Assembly (NCBI GenBank): GCA_910583795.1
Contig: CAJTZQ010000002.1
Coordinates: 1 to 64,000 of the forward strand
Length of the DNA: 64,000 nt
Direction: 5' to 3'
Source of the DNA: an uncultured Muribaculaceae bacterium
GTDB taxonomy: Bacteria > Bacteroidota > Bacteroidia > Bacteroidales > Muribaculaceae
Every line of letters starts with the position of its first letter. Position 1 is the first letter of the stretch. Below are positions 29,007-38,187 of the stretch, piece by piece. The translations under genes were made by a program, and so were the position numbers. Under the pieces are notes generated by a model, which was given only the letters and a program-made list of their open reading frames with translations, had not been told where the DNA came from and did no database searches.

Positions 29007-29014
29007 TAAATTTG
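29007..29014 (+). promoter_or_regulatory. -7 promoter box of the thioesterase gene
   Basis: TAAATTTG fits TAnnTTTG and predicts a start of transcription near 29020, before both possible starts of the thioesterase (TTG 29038, ATG 29071). It is 13 bp from the divergent -7 box, so the two promoters overlap and may compete. Confidence 0.55.
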
Positions 29015-29070
29015 CAGAACATTGCTCAAATTCTATTTTGGATGATTTATCATTCAGTATTTCTAAATAT

Positions 29071-29859
29071 ATGGAATCAATATATAAAGAAATCTTTTTC
29101 CTTTCTGCCGGTGAAGCTAATGCCGAGCAAGAGATGTCTCTCCCTATACTTGTAGCGAAACTAATAGATATAGCCACCACACATGCTAACAGTCTGGGAA
29201 TAGGTAATCCATCAATGCTTGAAATACATGCAGGCTGGGTGCTTTCGAGGCTGACAGTGGAAATGGATTCTTATCCAAAAGTGAATGATGACTATGTCAT
29301 CTCTACATGGGTTGAAAGTTTTAACAGACATTTCTCCGAGAGAGCGTTCTCTATTTCATCTCCCAATGGCAAGATTTACGGTTATGCCAGATCGGTTTGG
29401 ATGGTTATGGACACTATTGACCATACAAATGTCGGATTGTCTCATCTCTCGCTTCCGGAAAATATGATATCCGGAATTAAACCTCCTATCGCACGCCAGG
29501 CAAAACATACTCAAATAATTGAATCGGATGACGATTTAAATTGTTCGGGAAAATTAGTTGCCACAACCCCGCATTTTGATTATAGGTTTAAATATTGCGA
29601 TCTTGATTCTTATAGGCATGTAAATACAGTAAGATATGTTACGTTGCTGCTTAACCGCTTCAGCCTTGAAGAGTTTGATTCCACGTTTGTAAAACGGCTT
29701 GAACTTTCTTTCCTCCATGAAGCAAAATACGGAATGGAGACAAGGTTGCTGCGTTCTGATTCTAATGATGAAAAGGGAGCTTTATCTTGTTTCCTGTTAC
29801 AGAAATCAATCGATTCCACTCCCCTATTGTTTGCCCGTTTGCTGCGCAGTAAGAGATAA
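29071..29859 (+). CDS. Acyl-ACP thioesterase
   Basis: The 262-aa product (ATG 29071; the frame opens at a TTG 29038) has two hotdog domains. The first includes AGWVLSRLTVEMDSYP and the second DYRFKYCDLDSYRHVNTVRYVTLLL near 185, a typical tandem with the catalytic residue region D-x-N-x-H-x-N replaced by D-x-D-x-x-x-H-x-N. It releases fatty acids from acyl-carrier protein. It is followed by the Fur gene at 11 nt spacing. Bacteroidales FatA-type thioesterases have about this length. Confidence 0.85.
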   Translation: MESIYKEIFFLSAGEANAEQEMSLPILVAKLIDIATTHANSLGIGNPSMLEIHAGWVLSRLTVEMDSYPKVNDDYVISTWVESFNRHFSERAFSISSPNGKIYGYARSVWMVMDTIDHTNVGLSHLSLPENMISGIKPPIARQAKHTQIIESDDDLNCSGKLVATTPHFDYRFKYCDLDSYRHVNTVRYVTLLLNRFSLEEFDSTFVKRLELSFLHEAKYGMETRLLRSDSNDEKGALSCFLLQKSIDSTPLLFARLLRSKR

Positions 29860-29870
29860 AGTGCCATATC

Positions 29871-30305
29871 ATGAATAATAAAAATCCGTACTACAATTGC
29901 GAGAGTGATATATTGCGAATGTCTAATGCCGGGGTGAGACCTACTGCGGTGAGATTATTGATCTATCGCTATATGAAAACATCCGATAATCCGGTGTCTT
30001 CCCTTGATATTGAAGCTGCTTTGGAAACCGTAGACAGATCTACCATTTCGAGAGCTTTAACTATCTTCCTTGAAAAAGATATCATCCATTCTATAGATGA
30101 TGGCTCTGGTCTGTTGAAATACGAAGTTTGTCGGGGTGAACATGATCATTCCATTCACGACATGCATGTGCATTTCAGATGTACAAAATGTGGGAAGACC
30201 GTATGTCTCCCCACTACTGCGATCCCAGAAGTCAAACTTCCTGACGGCTTTGTTGCTGCTAATGCAAATTATGTTATTTCGGGTCTTTGCGACAAATGCT
30301 CATAA
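29871..30305 (+). CDS. Fur-family transcriptional regulator
   Basis: The 144-aa protein has a winged-helix part (VRPTAVRLLIYRYMKTSD, then VDRSTISRALTIFLEKDIIH) and a metal-binding C-terminal part with HDHSIHDMHVHFRCTKCGK (His cluster plus CxxC) and LCDKC (second CxxC). This pattern is seen in Fur, Zur and PerR relatives, so the metal cannot be named. It is 11 nt after the thioesterase gene and shares its promoter. The last bases carry half of a hairpin shared with the convergent gene. Confidence 0.88.
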   Translation: MNNKNPYYNCESDILRMSNAGVRPTAVRLLIYRYMKTSDNPVSSLDIEAALETVDRSTISRALTIFLEKDIIHSIDDGSGLLKYEVCRGEHDHSIHDMHVHFRCTKCGKTVCLPTTAIPEVKLPDGFVAANANYVISGLCDKCS

Positions 30306-30315
30306 AACATTTGTC
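30291..30315. terminator. Hairpin spanning the stops of two convergent genes
   Basis: GACAAATG (30291-30298) and CATTTGTC (30308-30315) pair around a 9-nt loop that contains the Fur stop codon; the right arm contains the stop of the convergent MBL gene. The compact, 8-nt gap between the genes makes this a likely shared 3' end structure. Confidence 0.5.
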
Positions 30316-31114
30316 ATGGTGTGGCAAATACTGCATAAGGAGACTGAAGGCAAACGTATTCCCCTCTTTCAGGATTCGCGTATAAGTCTATACGCGTAGC
30401 GTCTATCTGATATTTCTTTTGTTCCTCGGGTGTGTCCCCTAATCCAAAGTGCATTGGGAAAAACATCTTAACATCAAATTTTCTTACAAAAATTTTTGCG
30501 CCCGTAAAATATTCCCTGCCTATACGAGAATCGACAGGAAACATTGCAAAATCAATTACCTTATGATCTGTTGCAATAGTATCTAATATGTCTTCGAAAT
30601 CACGTATTGCCTTATTGACTTCTTCTTCTGTTGATTCATCTTTCCATATCCAGGCATTGAGGTCGCCGGCATGGAATATTGATTTCCCGGCTACAGAAAT
30701 GCAATATGAATTGCCGATGTCTGTCGACCCGTATGCTTTGACATCTATATTGTTATTGGAATAAGTCTGACCCGGAGTTAAAACCACCACGCTCTCCGGA
30801 GCAGGTTTTATACCCTTATAAATAGAATCCGGATGCAAAATATGCCGTGCATATTTTGCGACGTCCTTACTCAATATATACTTTATATTATCAAATAGAG
30901 TGCTCCATTCAAAAATTTGTTTTGTGTAATGATCTTTATGATGATGGCTCACAACAATATATACGGGTTTGGATTTATCTTCATGTTGAATGAAAGCAGG
31001 CAACTGACCGGGTAAACATGTGGGATCCTTCCAATAATCAAATATTATTGTCATCCTTGGGTCATCGTAGACAAAACAATCATGCCAGATATAGGTGAGC
31101 GTTTTCATTATCAC
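30314..31114 (-). CDS. MBL-fold metallohydrolase
   Basis: The 266-aa product begins MKTLTYIWHDCFVYDDP after two residues and has VSHHHKDHYTKQ near 55, the zinc-binding HxHxDH variant. FHAGDLNAWIW near 150 supplies more metal ligands. The length and motifs fit lactamase-B-fold enzymes such as UlaG-like hydrolases. It is second in a two-gene unit; its ATG overlaps the upstream gene's stop (ATGA). The substrate is unknown. Confidence 0.8.
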   Translation of the reverse strand: MIMKTLTYIWHDCFVYDDPRMTIIFDYWKDPTCLPGQLPAFIQHEDKSKPVYIVVSHHHKDHYTKQIFEWSTLFDNIKYILSKDVAKYARHILHPDSIYKGIKPAPESVVVLTPGQTYSNNNIDVKAYGSTDIGNSYCISVAGKSIFHAGDLNAWIWKDESTEEEVNKAIRDFEDILDTIATDHKVIDFAMFPVDSRIGREYFTGAKIFVRKFDVKMFFPMHFGLGDTPEEQKKYQIDATRIDLYANPERGEYVCLQSPYAVFATP

Positions 31115-31527
31115 TTTGCTTTAAGTTCACGGTTTTTCCTAATTATATCTGCGAATGATTTGGGTAGTCTCACATTATATAGGTCATAAGCCCTGTCGAA
31201 AAGCGGTGCTATTTCTTCATCTTTGAATCCGGCTATGCCACATCCTATGCGGGTGACATAAAAAGTGTTTTGATCCCATTCATACGCAAGATCAATAAAA
31301 TCGTCAACGTATGGTTTAATGGTTTCTATTCCACCTTGCATGGTTGGTATTGCATATGATTGACCCTGAATGCCTACACCCTGTCCCATTTTAGCTCCAA
31401 ACTTTTCAACAGCCACTTTTGCAGCCCCCCCGGCATGAATACCTTCCAAATTGCTACCGAAAACGAATATCTCATCTGGTTCAAGGTGCGTTATGTTCTC
31501 CGGAGTATATTTTAAATTATCTTCCAT
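31111..31527 (-). CDS. Macro-domain-like A1S_2505-type protein
   Basis: The 138-aa protein has EIFVFGSNLEGIHAGGAAKVAV near 20-42 and TFYVTRIGCGIAGFKDEEIAPLF near 95. These are the nucleotide-binding loops seen in A1S_2505/phage non-structural proteins, related to macro domains that bind ADP-ribose. It overlaps the MBL hydrolase by 4 nt, so the two may process a nucleotide-type compound together, as an inference. Confidence 0.7.
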   Translation of the reverse strand: MEDNLKYTPENITHLEPDEIFVFGSNLEGIHAGGAAKVAVEKFGAKMGQGVGIQGQSYAIPTMQGGIETIKPYVDDFIDLAYEWDQNTFYVTRIGCGIAGFKDEEIAPLFDRAYDLYNVRLPKSFADIIRKNRELKAK

Positions 31528-31644
31528 ATTTGTGTATTAATAAGTTCATCTATATAACAACGGATTCAGTAAAAATATCATTATATCCATATAAACACAA
31601 CCGCGCAATATTTAAGTGTGTTATATATAAAACGCTATATAATT

Positions 31645-32076
31645 ATGAAGAAGCCACAATTTCCACATTGCAACACCATATTCACAATTTCGTGGATCCT
31701 GACTGTCCCATTGTTAATTAACATCTGCACGGGATGTAATCTGTTTTCTTTTTGGGTATCCTGGATTTTGTTCTTTTTAATACTGATCATTTCTGTAGTC
31801 AGACTTGTTTTCGGGTTTAAACAGGGTTGCACAAAATTCTGTTGGGGATTGATTGGAGAGCTTGCCCTTGGTGCAGTTGTGTTGGGATTTTTCCAACTGT
31901 CTTTTAATGATGTCATAAAGACACCGGTAAGCGATCCGGTTACACCGGCTGTCGTTAACATCGCACCTCCGGCTGTACTCCATCAGGATTCCATACGAAA
32001 ACAGGATGAGCAGGTATTAAAAAAACTGGAAACTTTGGAAAAACCGGCTGAAAAAACAATAAATAAAAATGATTGA
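31645..32076 (+). CDS. Small membrane protein, unknown function
   Basis: The 143-aa product (ATG 31645; a GTG at 31618 extends it by 9 residues) has three hydrophobic segments: ~13-30, ~33-56 and ~66-84. A Pro-rich, soluble tail with charged helix (DSIRKQDEQVLKKLETLEKP) follows. I do not recognise a family. It stands alone between the macro-like gene and DUF4924. Confidence 0.65.
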   Translation: MKKPQFPHCNTIFTISWILTVPLLINICTGCNLFSFWVSWILFFLILIISVVRLVFGFKQGCTKFCWGLIGELALGAVVLGFFQLSFNDVIKTPVSDPVTPAVVNIAPPAVLHQDSIRKQDEQVLKKLETLEKPAEKTINKND

Positions 32077-32167
32077 ATCAAATTTTTATTTGGTTGTGTC
32101 AAATAATTTGCTCACTCTTCTAATTATCATTAATTTTGTATTCTGAAACAATGCTATTGATTAAATC

Positions 32168-32731
32168 ATGATTACAGCTTCAGCTAAGAAAAGAGAAAAT
32201 ATTGCCGAATATCTGCTGTATATGTGGCAGATAGAGGACCTTATTCGTGCTAATAAACTCGATATTGATAAAATTCAGTCTTCAATAATTGACAAATATA
32301 AGGATCTCACTCCCGAACAAAAGAAGGAGATGCGAGATTGGTATGAATCTTTGATAGATATGATGCGTATGGAGGGTGTTGCGGATTCAGGGCATCTCCA
32401 GCTTAATAAAAACGTAATCATAGCATTGGATGACCTCCACCGCAGACTGCTGTCAGACCCTAAATTTGCAGCTTATTCCGCACATTTTTATCACACTTTG
32501 CCCATCATCGTAGAATTAAGGGCAAAAGCTGGTGAAAATAAAGCCGGTGAAATAGAAACCTGTTTCAATGCACTTTACGGCATACTTATGCTTCGTCTGC
32601 AAGGGAAAGAAATCTCTGAAGAAACAGCTCAGGCTGCGTCACAAATATCTAAATTTCTTGCATTGCTTTCTCATTATTATAAAAAGGATTATAATAATGA
32701 ACTATTCAACGACAATCAAGATAACCAATAA
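32168..32731 (+). CDS. DUF4924 family protein
   Basis: The 187-aa protein is mostly helical and begins MITASAKKRENIAEYLLYMW, with QIEDLIRANKLDIDKIQ and YHTLPIIVELRAKAG. These match DUF4924, found in Bacteroidetes and of unknown function. The protein ends DNQDNQ, 52 nt before prfC, so co-transcription with prfC is possible. Confidence 0.75.
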   Translation: MITASAKKRENIAEYLLYMWQIEDLIRANKLDIDKIQSSIIDKYKDLTPEQKKEMRDWYESLIDMMRMEGVADSGHLQLNKNVIIALDDLHRRLLSDPKFAAYSAHFYHTLPIIVELRAKAGENKAGEIETCFNALYGILMLRLQGKEISEETAQAASQISKFLALLSHYYKKDYNNELFNDNQDNQ

Positions 32732-32783
32732 CATTCTATATAATCCCTCCTCCAAATTATTAATTTGAACTAACCCATCAAAG

Positions 32784-34367
32784 ATGAGCGAAGAACTAAA
32801 TAAAGAGATAGCCAAAAGAAGAACATTTGCGATTATATCGCACCCGGACGCCGGAAAGACAACATTGACTGAGAAATTACTTCTTTTCGGTGGTGCAATA
32901 CACGTGGCAGGAGCCGTAAAAAGTAATAAGATCAAGAAAACCGCAACTTCAGACTGGATGGAGATAGAAAAGCAACGCGGTATTTCGGTTGCCACTTCTG
33001 TCATGGGTTTCAACTATGGCGACTATAAGATCAACATTCTCGATACTCCAGGCCACCAGGATTTCGCAGAAGACACTTTCCGTACTCTTACAGCTGTAGA
33101 CTCCGTCATAATCGTTGTCGATGTTGCAAAAGGCGTGGAGACTCAGACACGCCGTCTTATGGAAGTCTGCAGAATGCGTAATACTCCTGTTATCATTTTT
33201 GTAAATAAACTTGACCGCGAAGGTCGTGATCCATTCGATATCCTTGACGAACTGGAACAGGAACTGCAGATCGGAGTAAGACCATTGTCATGGCCTATCA
33301 ATATAGGCGCTAAATTCAAAGGAGTCTATAATATATATGAGCAGGGTCTCGACCTGTTCACTCCATCCAAGCAGACAATCAGTGAACGTGTCGAGATTGA
33401 GGACGTTAACTCTCCGCTCGTAGATGAACTTGTAGGTGAAGCAGACGCGAATAAACTTAGGGAAGATCTTGAACTGATCGATGGTGTATATCCGGAATTT
33501 AATGTAGACGATTATCTTGCAGGAAAGGTTGCACCGGTATTTTTCGGTTCGGCGTTAAATACATTCGGAGTTAAAGAACTTCTTGATTGTTTTGTAAAGA
33601 TTGCACCTGCCCCGCAACCTATCGAAGCTATCGAACGTCGTGTGGATCCGCAAGAAGAGGCTTTCTCCGGCTTTGTGTTTAAGATTCATGCCAATATGGA
33701 CCCTAACCACCGTTCTTGCATAGCTTTTGTAAAGATCTGTTCAGGCAAATTTGAAAGAAATGTCAACTATCGCCACATACGCAGTGACAAAATGATGAGG
33801 TTTGCCGCCCCTACTGCTTTCATGGCGCAGAAGAAGAGTGTGGTTGACGAGGCATACCCGGGTGATATTGTCGGCATTCCTGATACCGGCAACTTTAAAA
33901 TAGGTGATACTCTAACTTCCGGAGAATTGCTCCATTTCAAAGGACTCCCCTCTTTCTCCCCTGAGATGTTTAAATATATTGAGAATGCTGACCCGATGAA
34001 GGCGAAGCAGCTTGACAAGGGTATTCGTCAATTAATGGACGAGGGCGTTGCTCAGATGTTTACTAACAGCTTTAATGGAAGAAAGATTATCGGTACTGTA
34101 GGTCAGTTGCAGTTTGAAGTGATACAGTATAGATTGTTGCACGAATATGGTGCGCAGTGCCGTTGGGAGCCGATAAGTCTTTATAAGGCTTGTTGGATAG
34201 AAAGCGATGACAAGGAAGCACTGGAAGCATTCAAGAAACGCAAGCACCAGTTTATGGCGATCGACAAAGAAGGCAGAGACGTGTTTTTAGCAGACTCAAA
34301 TTATGTGCTCCAGATGGCACGTAATGACTTCCCCAAGATCAACTTCCATTTCTCGAGCGAATTTTAA
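32784..34367 (+). CDS. prfC: Peptide chain release factor 3
   Basis: RF3 is the GTPase that removes RF1/RF2 from the ribosome after termination. The 527-aa product has G1 [14 protein letters not shown] near 22, G2 [13 protein letters not shown] near 65, G3 DTPGHQDF near 88, and G4 NKLDRE near 142. The total length and the RF3-type C-terminal domain match the family. It is the last chromosomal gene before the integrated element, whose left end appears to fall within the ~100 bp after this gene. Confidence 0.95.
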   Translation: MSEELNKEIAKRRTFAIISHPDAGKTTLTEKLLLFGGAIHVAGAVKSNKIKKTATSDWMEIEKQRGISVATSVMGFNYGDYKINILDTPGHQDFAEDTFRTLTAVDSVIIVVDVAKGVETQTRRLMEVCRMRNTPVIIFVNKLDREGRDPFDILDELEQELQIGVRPLSWPINIGAKFKGVYNIYEQGLDLFTPSKQTISERVEIEDVNSPLVDELVGEADANKLREDLELIDGVYPEFNVDDYLAGKVAPVFFGSALNTFGVKELLDCFVKIAPAPQPIEAIERRVDPQEEAFSGFVFKIHANMDPNHRSCIAFVKICSGKFERNVNYRHIRSDKMMRFAAPTAFMAQKKSVVDEAYPGDIVGIPDTGNFKIGDTLTSGELLHFKGLPSFSPEMFKYIENADPMKAKQLDKGIRQLMDEGVAQMFTNSFNGRKIIGTVGQLQFEVIQYRLLHEYGAQCRWEPISLYKACWIESDDKEALEAFKKRKHQFMAIDKEGRDVFLADSNYVLQMARNDFPKINFHFSSEF

Positions 34368-34420
34368 CCCGTTTTTTTAGTTCACACCATCGGCATACTT
34401 ACAACATATTCATAACATAT

Positions 34421-34439
34421 CAATCTAAATATTAGATTG
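34421..34439. other. Candidate attachment-site core
   Basis: CAATCTAA (34421-34428) and TTAGATTG (34432-34439) form a 19-bp perfect palindrome with a 3-nt centre, in the gap between prfC and the integrase gene. Tyrosine recombinases cross over at such inverted core sites, and this is where the left end of the element should be. No second att copy is in the window. Confidence 0.35.
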
Positions 34440-34510
34440 TTGCGATTTTGACAAACACAATAAACTATGTTGGGGATATGTTATCTATATAGTACAAAAA
34501 TGTTGCGTTT

Positions 34511-34538
34511 TTGTTGCGCTAAAAAATTAGCGCAACAA
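34511..34538. repeat. 12-bp inverted repeat before the integrase
   Basis: TTGTTGCGCTAA (34511-34522) and its reverse complement (34527-34538) flank AAAA. The hexamer GTTGCG also occurs at 34439 and 34502, and CGCAAC at 34540, so at least five copies lie within 110 bp. They could be arm-type integrase sites or an int operator. This argues that the integrase starts at 34566, not at 34467. Confidence 0.55.
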
Positions 34539-34565
34539 GCGCAACAGAATAAAAATATTATAAGT

Positions 34566-35705
34566 ATGCCAAGATTAGTCTCGAAAGATTTTGTTTACCT
34601 TAGGCAACGTGTCCGGGAAAACGGGGTGATATCCCTATTTTTAGATAAACAGATAAATGGTAAAAGGGTATTCGAATACCTGAAGCTGTATCTTGTGCCT
34701 GAAAAGACCAGGGCTGACAAATTAGCAAACAAGGAGACACTCAAGCTTGCCGAAGCCATAAAAGCTCAGAGGGTTGTTGAAATGCAGTCCCGGCAGTTCG
34801 GATTGGATATTGTAGATCCCTCGAAGGTTATGTTCTATGACTTTATAGAATCTCTGATCAATCGTAAGGAAGGAACTACTAAAACGAGCTGGAAAAACTG
34901 CATGGCGCATCTATTGCGTTACGAACCTAACCGTTCCATTTCGTTTAAGGAAATCACTCCTGAATGGGTGCAGGGATTCCGTGATTATCTTGACAACAAG
35001 GCAAAGCAATGGGATATTGACTCAAGAAAGAGAGAGGTTGACCCCAAACCTATAAGTCAAGGCACAAAGGCGCTGATGTTCCAAAAATTTTGTTCTGCAT
35101 TAAATTTAGCGGTCAGACAAGGTATTATCAGCTCAAATCCATCTGTTAACGTTGAGAGGTTCAAAGAGCCGGAATCAGACAGAGAATTTCTAACTATTGA
35201 AGAGTTGCGTCAGCTTACCTCTACACCACCGCCGGATAAGGAAGTGGCAAGGGCATTTCTCTTTTCGTGTCTTACAGGGCTGCGCTGGAGCGACATTGTC
35301 AACCTGAGATGGAGTAACGTCAAGAAGTTAGGCAATTCAACCCGCATTATTTTTACTCAACAGAAGACCGGAGGGCATGAATATCTTGATCTCACTCCCC
35401 AGGCAGTAGACATTATTGGAGAGAGAGGCAAGAAAGATGAGAAGGTATTCCCAAATCTTACAGTAGTGCAGACCGCACGTATTAATGTAACGGCATGGGC
35501 AAGGGCTGCCGGCATAGACAAGCATATCACATTTCATTCCGGGAGGCACACCTTCGCCATCATGATGCTCGATATCGGTGTGGATCTCTACACCGTTTCA
35601 AAATTGCTTGGACATAAAAGCATTGAGACCACTCAGGTCTACGCAAAAATTCTTGACAAAAACAAACAGGCGGCTGTCAATAAAATTCCATCCATATTCA
35701 CATAA
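34566..35705 (+). CDS. Tyrosine recombinase / phage integrase
   Basis: The ~379-aa product (ATG 34566; the frame opens at 34467) inserts and excises the element. An arm-binding N-terminal part and a SAM-like core-binding domain (~85-190) precede the catalytic domain. Residues Arg240 (CLTGLRWSD), Lys267, His324 and Arg327 (HSGRHTF), His350 (LGHK) and the nucleophile Tyr359 (TQVYAK) form the full set. Its position between prfC and the lysogeny genes marks the left boundary of the element. A strong terminator follows. Confidence 0.93.
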   Translation: MPRLVSKDFVYLRQRVRENGVISLFLDKQINGKRVFEYLKLYLVPEKTRADKLANKETLKLAEAIKAQRVVEMQSRQFGLDIVDPSKVMFYDFIESLINRKEGTTKTSWKNCMAHLLRYEPNRSISFKEITPEWVQGFRDYLDNKAKQWDIDSRKREVDPKPISQGTKALMFQKFCSALNLAVRQGIISSNPSVNVERFKEPESDREFLTIEELRQLTSTPPPDKEVARAFLFSCLTGLRWSDIVNLRWSNVKKLGNSTRIIFTQQKTGGHEYLDLTPQAVDIIGERGKKDEKVFPNLTVVQTARINVTAWARAAGIDKHITFHSGRHTFAIMMLDIGVDLYTVSKLLGHKSIETTQVYAKILDKNKQAAVNKIPSIFT

Positions 35706-35740
35706 AAAATAACGGGCTGAAACATCAGCCCGTTATTTTT
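35705..35740 (+). terminator. Intrinsic terminator of the integrase gene
   Basis: AAAAATAACGGGCTGA (35705-35720) pairs with TCAGCCCGTTATTTTT (35725-35740), a perfect 16-bp stem with a 4-nt loop ending in a T run. Confidence 0.92.
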
Positions 35741-35805
35741 ATATCTTACATTTTTAATACTTATAAAAATTCAGTTCAAATGTATATGTAGCTTTACAGC
35801 GAATA

Positions 35806-36018
35806 ATGTATACTAAGATGAACCTTAAGAATATTTCTAAGTTAAAAAAGAATGTAATAAACATTTTCAAGCCAATAAGAAAATGGTATTACAAACGTCT
35901 ATATCACCGTTTGTTTTGGAACTATGCAGCTAAGAGTGATGACGCCTACGTCGCTATCGAACAAGCGAATCAAGCTTTTTATTGGCTAACCGGATATAAA
36001 GTAGAACATTGGCTTTAA
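35806..36018 (+). CDS. Small basic protein, unknown
   Basis: A 70-aa protein rich in Lys and Tyr (MNLKNISKLKKNVINIFKPI from the fifth residue on, then RKWYYKRLYHRLFW). No family is recognised. It is the first gene of the AT-rich cargo segment after the integrase terminator. An alternative ATG at 35818 removes four residues. Confidence 0.5.
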   Translation: MYTKMNLKNISKLKKNVINIFKPIRKWYYKRLYHRLFWNYAAKSDDAYVAIEQANQAFYWLTGYKVEHWL

Positions 36019-36112
36019 TAGGTCGGTCTTAAATATATTGTTTATATTTGCATTGTCGTTACACCGGACGGCGATGTATTAAATTAATCTGCGGTGTCAG
36101 GTCTACAAAATT

Positions 36113-36412
36113 ATGAAAGAACAAAAGGTTAATCTCCCGGGCTATGAAGGAGTAGATGCAGCTTGGCTCGCTTCAATTTTAGATGGTATACATGATATAG
36201 CTCAAGAACTTGCTTACATGAATGCTTGCAATCTCTCAAAGTTGGACAATCCTGATAGGAACCATGTTCGTCATGCTTTTGCTTTTGCTCAGGACAGAGC
36301 CAAACAAGATCTATTCGAAATTATGCTTCAAATCCGGAAAGCGAGAACTCCCATAGAGCCTGCAAAACAAGAGAATTATAGACGATTTGTTTGCAAATAT
36401 TGCAATACATGA
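36113..36412 (+). CDS. Hypothetical protein
   Basis: A 99-aa, mostly helical protein starting MKEQKVNLPGYEGVDAAWLA, ending in FVCKYCNT with a CxxC. No family recognised. It overlaps the convergent gene (36376-36648) tail to tail by 37 nt. Confidence 0.5.
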   Translation: MKEQKVNLPGYEGVDAAWLASILDGIHDIAQELAYMNACNLSKLDNPDRNHVRHAFAFAQDRAKQDLFEIMLQIRKARTPIEPAKQENYRRFVCKYCNT

Positions 36413-36648
36413 TAAATAAAATCATAACAATCATCACCGAAACAAGTCGGTAGTCTATTCTCTAAAGGCGTAAATCCAATTTTTTCTTTGGCAAGATAAT
36501 CCTCTAAATCTGTTAGGGTTATTTTGCCATTTCTTATATCTTCAACTATATGAGCCAAAGTTCTCAACGTTGCGCCATTATCAATTGATGGAAACTGCGA
36601 AGCATCAAAATCATTTTTTAACGTCCTAAAATAACCGTAGTCTTCCAT
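36376..36648 (-). CDS. Hypothetical protein
   Basis: A 90-aa acidic protein from the ATG at 36648 (MEDYGYFRTLKNDFDASQFP). The upstream frame extends to 36723, but that overlaps the better-starting ORF at 36626-36778. It has DLEDYLAKEKIGFTPLENRL, a helix-loop segment. No known family; it belongs to the cargo segment. Confidence 0.5.
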   Translation of the reverse strand: MEDYGYFRTLKNDFDASQFPSIDNGATLRTLAHIVEDIRNGKITLTDLEDYLAKEKIGFTPLENRLPTCFGDDCYDFIYHVLQYLQTNRL

Positions 36649-36778
36649 AATTATAAGTTTTAAGTGTCGAGGGTAAGTTTGGGTTGATAATTGCACCATT
36701 ATCCAATTCCTTCTGCAATTCACTTATAGCATTGGTAATATCACTTATTGCCGTTTTTACAAATTCTTTTAGTTCCAT
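36626..36778 (-). CDS. 50-aa small protein
   Basis: The ORF encodes MELKEFVKTAISDITNAISE followed by LQKELDNGAIINPNLPSTLK and a short tail. Its amphipathic N-terminus resembles small Bacteroidetes proteins of the kind MELKxFVxxTLxxI found with defence-type genes, but it is too short to assign. It overlaps the start of the next minus-strand gene by 23 nt. Confidence 0.4.
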   Translation of the reverse strand: MELKEFVKTAISDITNAISELQKELDNGAIINPNLPSTLKTYNYGRLRLF

Positions 36779-36906
36779 AACTTCTTATGAATTAATATTC
36801 TAATCGAATCTATTTATCATAAGGGTGATTATGTGAGAAAATATACAATTGACAAATCATCTATAAGGATCTTTCTATTTTTTCAAATAATTAATGAGAC
36901 ATTTGC

Positions 36907-38106
36907 TTAATTATTAAAAAATTCGTTCTTATTAGATTGCTTAGTTTGGAAATTGCCATTTAGAACTTTATGAAGTGTTAGTTCGTATGTTGGATAGTCA
37001 ACTCCTTCATAGGAATATTTTGGATTAAAATCAAAAGCATCAGACCATTTTGAAACTGAATACGTGACATTACTCGTAAATCCCCCTTTTGGAAAATTTA
37101 AACCATTATCCTTTTCCTTGTACCAATTATTGCCATACATGACTTTAATAATGCATCTATATGCCGGAATCTGTTTCATTGTGAATTCAGAATTTTTTCT
37201 TACAAACACGTTTCTTAAGACGTTTCCGTTTTCGCTACACAATAAAACCACTGCATCCGTAGAAGACTCATTTGAGATCCTTAAATAGCTTAATGATTCT
37301 TTATCAAACTCACCTCGTCCGTAAACAGAATAAAAAGGGATCTCTCCCGTATAAAAATGTTCGTATTGAATATTTTGATACTCAGATTTATTTATGTCTA
37401 CTTCTTGTGAATGTATCTTCTTGCCATTCTCTGATTTATACGTTGCTGTTCCTTTTGAAATTATTTTGCCGGAAGAATCCCTAATAGATCCGTCCTCCGG
37501 ATAATAAGTGTAGGTTTCACCTATTATATCATCTTCAGACTGAGTACCATCACTATGACCTGTTATATTTTTCGATTTCAGGTCAGCGGGATTATCCGCG
37601 TCCTGCACAACATCGGGATTCTCATTTATAACATATTCTTCAAAATCATTCTCTTCTTCTGAATTATCACTTAAGGAGAAATATATACCTATAATTATAA
37701 TTAAAAGCATTGGAAGTGTGGCTAACAATATATTTGCACTTTCTATTCTTTTACTTTGTTTTCCCACACTCTTTTGTAAAAACGTTTCTTTGAATATTTC
37801 GTCACGTTCTCTCCTTTGAAGCATTCCTCGATAATCTTGATATCTTTTCCACTCGTTGGGATTATCAATCTGTTTGAATATTTCGACAAATTTCTTTTCT
37901 GCAATTGAGGAATGAACTCCATATTTCATCATACAATCAAAGAATTCATCATATAATCTTTGATACTTACGGAAACGATTTACACTCATCCGAAGATTGG
38001 ATGCAGCTTGAACATCAGGATCTTTCTTCGATTTAATTGATTCATATAACCAGAACAGAACCGCTCCTGCAAGAACAAACCCCAATCCACACAAGATTGA
38101 TGTCAT
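36907..38106 (-). CDS. Two-TM membrane protein, unknown
   Basis: A 399-aa protein with a helix at 4-21, a cytosolic helical region to ~120, a second helix at 124-145, and an acidic, external or periplasmic C-terminal half containing TYYPEDGSIRDSSGKIISKG. No family recognised. Lying in the AT-rich cargo of a prophage, it could be a lysogenic-conversion or superinfection-exclusion protein, but this is only context. Its base composition is clearly more AT-rich than the replication block. Confidence 0.6.
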   Translation of the reverse strand: MTSILCGLGFVLAGAVLFWLYESIKSKKDPDVQAASNLRMSVNRFRKYQRLYDEFFDCMMKYGVHSSIAEKKFVEIFKQIDNPNEWKRYQDYRGMLQRRERDEIFKETFLQKSVGKQSKRIESANILLATLPMLLIIIIGIYFSLSDNSEEENDFEEYVINENPDVVQDADNPADLKSKNITGHSDGTQSEDDIIGETYTYYPEDGSIRDSSGKIISKGTATYKSENGKKIHSQEVDINKSEYQNIQYEHFYTGEIPFYSVYGRGEFDKESLSYLRISNESSTDAVVLLCSENGNVLRNVFVRKNSEFTMKQIPAYRCIIKVMYGNNWYKEKDNGLNFPKGGFTSNVTYSVSKWSDAFDFNPKYSYEGVDYPTYELTLHKVLNGNFQTKQSNKNEFFNN

Positions 38107-38187
38107 TTTTTATCCTCCATTCATTTAATTATCTTCTCTTATCAATTCAGCATTCTCATTCTCAAGGTTGGTAGTACAGATTGTAAA

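Noticed and set aside
28956..29180. N-terminal extension of the BamA/TamA-like ORF to 29180
   Set aside because: It overlaps the divergent thioesterase start and lies upstream of the minus-strand promoter; the lipoprotein signal is internal to it.
34467..34565. Longer integrase start
   Set aside because: The extra 33 residues are encoded by inverted repeats (GTTGCG arms) and have low complexity, so the ATG 34566 is preferred.
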